A stretch of DNA of 64,000 nucleotides from contig CP141140.1 of the NCBI GenBank assembly GCA_035235625.1, forward strand, positions 62,984,581-63,048,580. The letters are read 5' to 3'. Below are positions 58,755 through 64,000 of the stretch, piece by piece. The stretch comes from Saururus chinensis (lineage: Eukaryota; Streptophyta; Magnoliopsida; Piperales; Saururaceae). The number at the start of each line of letters is the position of its first letter. Positions within the stretch are counted from its first letter, which is position 1. The translations under genes were made by a program, and so were the position numbers. The notes under the pieces were generated by a model. That model ran no database searches, had not been told where the DNA came from, and saw nothing but the letters and a program-made list of their open reading frames with translations.

Positions 58755-61700
58755 GTATGAGACTTGGTGAAGTTGTTCGCCAACTGGAGGGAGGACTGAA
58801 CGTATGAAAGAGAAAGATATCTAGTATGTAGATGATGATGGACAAAGTGGCAATTGATTTCTATATATTTTGTACGTTGGTGAAACATAGAAAGATGAGC
58901 AATCTAAATAGCACTCCAGTTATCACAAAACATAGGGGTGGGAGCAACAATAGAAACACCCATATCAAATAACAGCCAACAAAGCCAAACAATCTCAACG
59001 GCCATGTCAGCCATAGCCCTATACACTAATCAAAAAGATCTAGCAACAACATCCTGCTTCTTGCTCTTCCAAGAGATAAGAGAATCACCCAAAAACACAC
59101 AGTTACCAGTAGTAGACTTACAATCAACACATCGCTAGCCTAATCAGCATATGAATAGGCTTCAAACAAGATTAGACGAGGATGAAAGGACACTGTAATG
59201 CAAAGTGTTTTGTACATAACAAAGAATTCAAAGAACAACAACCCAATGGGTAGCCTAAGGAGTTGAGGAAAATTGGCTGACAATATGTACAACATATTGA
59301 ATTCAGGATGACTGGCACTAAGGTATACTAAGGAACCAACAACCTCCCTATATCGAGTAGGATCATCAAGTGGAGTGTCATCTAAAAGGTCCAACTTCAA
59401 ATTTAATTCCATAGGAGTAGCTTCTGTATGAGAAACAAATAAGCTTTAGCGAGCAACAATATTAGTGGTATACTTGGATTGAGAAAGAAGATATCCTTGA
59501 AAAGAGTAGGCAACTTCAATTCCAAAGAAACACAATAGCTTTCATTTGAAACAACTCCATCAATTGGTGTTTGAGAGAAGAGATACCTACAACATCACTG
59601 CCAATAATAATCATATCATCAACATACAAAAGGAGTACAATATGCCCAGATGGAGTATCTCTGAAGAATAAGTCTAAATCATGAGTAGTGACAGTAAAAC
59701 CCAAACAAAGCAATGTTGCACTGAATTTCTCAAACCAAGTATGTGGAGATTGCTTAAGACCATACAAAGCACGATGAAGGTGACAAACTTGCCTTGGCTT
59801 ATATGAAAGACTAGGAGGAGGCTTCATATATACTTCCTTAGAGGAATCACCATTAAGAAAAACATTATTGACATCCATTTGATAGAGTAGGCACTTATAG
59901 ACTGAGGCAACATGTATAAGGGCATGAATAGAAGTCATCTTAGCAACATGAATAAATGTCTCATCATAATCAATCCCATATTTTTGGGCAAATCCTTTGG
60001 CAACTAACCTCGCCTTGTACTATTCAAGAGAACCATTAGATTTTGTTTTGATCTCAAACACCCACTTATACTCAATGGCCTGCTAATTAGGTAGAAGAAT
60101 CTAACTGCTAGGTGCCAGTCTTGTGCAAAGCAAATAATTCATCTTGCATAGTCCTCTGCCAGTTAATATCAACTAACTAAGAAAATTGAAAGTGTAGAGA
60201 GAGGAAGGAGAACCATATCAATCACCAAGAGAGGAAATAGTAGAATAATTCGATAGCAGAGAGCCAGTAGGGGGTGGAGGTAGAGCGGGAGTCAACCCAA
60301 CTAAATGGCGACTATGTTTGTGTTTGGGAACATGTAGAGATGCACCAACATAGTCTCTAGCAGGGGCAACTTGAGACAACAAGGGTGTTGTGGAGCCCTT
60401 AAGGTTTCATTGGTAAGCTTGAGTAATGGGTGGATGAGTCGATAAAAGAGTAGATACATCAACAGATTTATTACACTAATCAAAAAGAGATTTAGGAAAA
60501 TGATCGATGTAAATCAAAGTAGAGTGATCAATAGTAGAAACAGGATGAGGAATGACATAATAAATAGACGTTAAACAAACACAACAGTTGAGAAATATAT
60601 AACTTATTGCATGTCAAATCATAACATCGATATCCTTTCTAACCAATGCCATAACCTAAAAAGACACATAATCAAGAGCATGCAAACAACTTTGAGCATT
60701 CAATATCAAGGAGCAATACGCAACAAGCACAACCAAAAACACGTAGTAACTAATAATAAGGTTTAACACTATATAAACATTTAAAAGGAGACTTACTTGC
60801 AGTAAGGATGATGGAATGCGATTGATCAAGTAGGTTCAAGTAAGGACATCTTCATCTTGGAAGATAGAGGGAACAAAAGCAAAAAGTAACAGTGCACGTG
60901 TAGTCTATAAGATGTGACGATGCTTCCTTTCAGCAACCCTATTCTATTGAGGTGTGCAAGAGCAAGATAATTGATGAAGTGTACCTTCATTAGTGAGAAG
61001 GACTTTAAACTCAGAGGATAAATATTCATCACCTGAGTTAGAGCGGAATCACTTAATAGATGCATTAAATTAATTATGCACCATAGCAATAAACTCATGA
61101 TCAATCAAGAGAAAATCATATTAGCCATGCATAAGGTACACCCAAGAAAAGTGAGTACAACCATCCACAAAATAAAACATAATAGTTTGAATCACCCTTG
61201 GTAGAAAGTAGGGCAAAACACCATACATTAAAATGAACTAAGTCAAATGGATGATCAGAAATTGAATCACTTAAATTAAATGGAAGTGCTGATATTTTTG
61301 AAATTTTACAACCACGACAAGCATAAACGTCACTAACTGGCAAAGTTCCTAAAACATCTGCAGAAACTAAATATTGTAGTCTTGTCCTAGAAACATGTCC
61401 TGATTGCGACTGACATAAGTAAAATAAGGAAGAATCATAACAAAGATAGAAGTCACCCAAAGTAGAATGAGGAGTAGGAGAAGCATGTGCATGTAAGTGA
61501 TATAATGTGTAGGGACCTCCAACTCTACAACATGTCCCAATCTACCTACTTGTCTTCGGGTCCAACACAACACAACCAAAGGAAGAAAACATAACAAAGT
61601 AACCCAATTTAGTAAGTTGACTGATAGAAACAAGACCAACAGTAAATTTGGGACATGCAAAACATTAAAGAGTGAAAGAGAGGGTGAGCTAATGGAGCCC

Positions 61701-63261
61701 ATGCCAAACGATGACATGGAGCTACCATTGGTTGCTCAAATAGTGCAAATGTGTGAAGAGTCTCCGCATGCAGCAAAGTAGGTAGCATCTACTGTCATAT
61801 GGTGTGTGGAGCAAGAATCAAACATCCAATCGAAACAAATTAAGATGAATAAAAATCAGGTGGTGGAGACAATTTGTGTATGTGATAGACAACGCAAAAG
61901 GAGAGACAAAGGTAACAAGTAGTCGAGTCAAATTTGCCAGCAAGACTAGAGCTCATGAGTGGAATCTTCCACAAGTGAGGAGGCACTGGAGATGTCAATA
62001 GGTGCATCAGAGACCATATTGGCAGTCATATGGCAACCACTAGGGAACCACTGTCCACGATTTTGTTGAAAAGAACGGGCTAGTTGAGAAGCTGGGAATG
62101 AGCCAGGAAATGAACATCCATGTTGATGTGAAGAAGTGGACTAATGCCCATACTACTTTGGGTGTTGCGGGCATTCGGCTTTCCAATGTCCCTTATAATG
62201 ACAATAGTTACATTCGTCAATGGCAGTACGAGGTTTAGGCTTACCCATTACCTGAATAGGTGCGGTAGAGGAAGCAACCAAAATAGTTGGATTAGTTGAG
62301 GCTGAGACACTCAAAATCTTCAATCTAGTTTCCTCTACAATTAATTCATTACGAATAGTAACAATAGTGGACAAGGGAGACCAATGCAAAATGGAACCAC
62401 AAATGACTTCATATTCATCTCGGAGAGCCATAAGAAATTGAATAACCCTACAATCATCATGACATCTGAGCAAATTAGGAGAAACAAAGATTTCAACTAA
62501 TTCCATAAAAGCTAACTGATATGTAGGCATAGAAATCATGAGTAGATTTATCTCCTTGCCTAGGAGAACGAATATCCAGTTTCAGTTGATAAAGTTGGCA
62601 TAATTAGATTGCACATATGAAGAGGCTAAATAATCTTGAACAACCTTGCCTATCTTGAACTTGGCTAATTATAAACAAATAGAAAGATCCACATAATTAT
62701 TTATCCAAGTAATAATTTTGGCATTATGTATACGCCATTTAGAACATAATTTTGCAAAATCCTCTACTTTGACATCAGCTTTCAAAACAGGTTCAAGAGT
62801 AGAGCCATCAATATAATTTCATAATCCTTCTCCCATGATGAAGTTACTCATGACATAACTCCAATAGGAGTAATTACTACCATTCAGACACACGCTAATG
62901 GCTTAAAGATTATCATGTTTGTCTGATAAATCCATAGTAATGAGATTGGACCAATCAATATGTAATCAAGGGCAATGTAGGGCAAAGAGAGATAAAAAAA
63001 TACCAAAAACTTGAAGGGAACAAATGCAAGGGATATGTTACAATGAATAGTTATGCCAGAATAATAAAATGCTACAATGCACCAAAATAGTATGCTTAAT
63101 AGTGGCCAAGAATAGTATGGTGAACAATGTCGAACAATGTTGTGAACAGTACAGTGGAACAGTGTGGTGAACATTGTAGTGAACAGTAAGACAGAACAAT
63201 GCGATGAACAATGCCGATGCAAAGCCAACCAAAGAACAGATTCAAAACACCTCGGCTACCA

Positions 63262-63512
63262 TGTTAGGAAATTTAAAGAACAAGGAAGAAGAAAATTTTA
63301 TTAATTGTAAACCATGTTTATATTACAATAATGAAGGGATCAACCCTCTTAATCAAAGAAGGAACCTAATCATAGTAAAGGTCCTAATTATCTTCTTAAA
63401 GAAGAGTTAACCAATAAGAAAATAACAATTAACTAGGATTAACTTAACTACCCTCTACAATGTTAGAACTAAAATAAAGACTTAGACAAAAAGACTAAAT
63501 GATACTCTAATA
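63262..63512 (-). repeat. Copia fossil 5' LTR
   Basis: 251 bp, the partner of 56255-56524. On the - strand it ends CCTAACA next to the primer-binding site. Confidence 0.85.
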
Positions 63513-64000
63513 GTTCTTTCTCGCACAGTATAAGTGAAACCTATGGCCAAAGGATTTTCATCAAAATTAGGAATCCAATTAATACATTTTCTCATAGAAA
63601 AATTAGGACTTTCCTTATATGTTATTTTACCATGCTCTTCTCATTAAAGTTTTCCTTGTATTAGATATATTATTTAGTCTATATTTGGTTAGTTCATTTA
63701 ACTGATAGGCTATCTATGCACTAATTGGGTAAGTTAAAAGAACCTTCTCTTCTCCCTCAAGTTTTCGCTATATTGGATATATTATTTATTTCTTGTTTAG
63801 TTAGTTCATTTAATTGATAGGCTATGTATGCACTAATTAGATAAATTAAAAGTTTTTTGGTCCAAATGAAACAAAATATCAAATATTTTAGAGTTAAATA
63901 ATTATGATATTGATTAGCAATTTGTTGCATGACATTTATTTGTGTTTAAAATTTTGTGATATTGTAGGTTTTGTGTACCTATGTTGTACCTACTTTAAAA
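63513..64000. other. AT-rich flank with a tandem duplication
   Basis: A 91-bp block (63650-63740) is repeated at about 63762-63853. Both copies share AGTTCATTTAA, TGATAGGCTAT and TATGCACTAATT. There is no gene. Confidence 0.65.

Larger units (their letters stand above)
56255..63512 (-). mobile_element. Ty1/copia LTR retrotransposon fossil, both LTRs present
   Basis: On the - strand: the 5' LTR is at 63512-63262, with a primer-binding site like initiator-Met tRNA (TGGTAGCCGAGG) next to it. A gag region has a CCHC knuckle (about 62220-62150). Integrase pieces (about 61700-60800), reverse transcriptase (about 59940-59510, with the YVDD-type active site) and RNase H (about 59410-58800) follow. 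A polypurine tract (TTTGAGGGGG) leads into the 3' LTR at 56524-56255. The gag-INT-RT-RNase H order fixes the copia superfamily. It is broken by many lesions, and the LTRs are clearly diverged, so it is old. No matching TSD was seen. A 2.2 kb solo LTR is inserted in its 3' part. Confidence 0.85.

Overview
This is nuclear DNA of a flowering plant. Two host genes have plant introns and plant-only families: an ICR/RIP-type ROP effector on the + strand and a class I LOB-domain (LBD) gene on the - strand. The rest is mostly nested transposable elements. Stowaway-like MITEs (TA-CTCCNTCCGTC type ends, 'ATTAATAGCTCCATTT' core) and very long solo LTRs hint at a large, repeat-rich genome, possibly a monocot. 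The window alone does not fix the species.

Layout. 1-14.4 kb is repeat: a SINE-like fragment; an old repeat (about 1.4-2.8 and 6.5-7.0 kb) split by a 3.6 kb solo LTR with a perfect 5-bp target duplication; then two diverged copies of one LTR-like repeat (7.1-9.9 and 10.0-14.4 kb), the second split by another solo LTR. 14.4-16.6 kb is AT-rich with MITEs. 16.7-21.0 kb is the ICR gene: three coding exons, 603 aa, with a likely 5'UTR intron. 21.1-28.4 kb holds MITEs, an unassigned 1.62 kb TIR element with three 146-bp hairpin-bearing repeats, a 939-bp tandem duplication next to it, and AT-rich dispersed repeats. 28.4-36.8 kb shows no gene I can support. 36.9-37.7 kb is the LBD gene (two exons, 200 aa, upstream TATA box). 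38.3-41.8 kb holds two copies of a diverged duplication, the second containing one arm of a roughly 250-bp-arm inverted repeat.

From 41,787 to at least 55.4 kb lies a minus-strand Helitron. It has a clean 3' end, RepHel remnants and an RPA1-like OB-fold remnant. A 6.7 kb Mutator-like element (42,699-49,432) sits inside that RPA remnant, with about 250-bp TIRs, a perfect 9-bp TSD, a decayed MURA-type transposase and a second gene for a plant mobile domain (PMD/MAIN-like) protein. From 56,255 to 63,512 lies a degenerate Ty1/copia fossil with both LTRs, itself interrupted by a 2.2 kb solo LTR with its own 5-bp TSD.

The two host genes are unrelated in function: cell polarity/cytoskeleton scaffold versus transcription factor. 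The most unusual content is the MULE carrying a PMD gene and palindrome-rich termini inside a Helitron, the hairpin-repeat TIR element at 23.3-24.9 kb, and the long inverted repeat at 39.8-41.0 kb.
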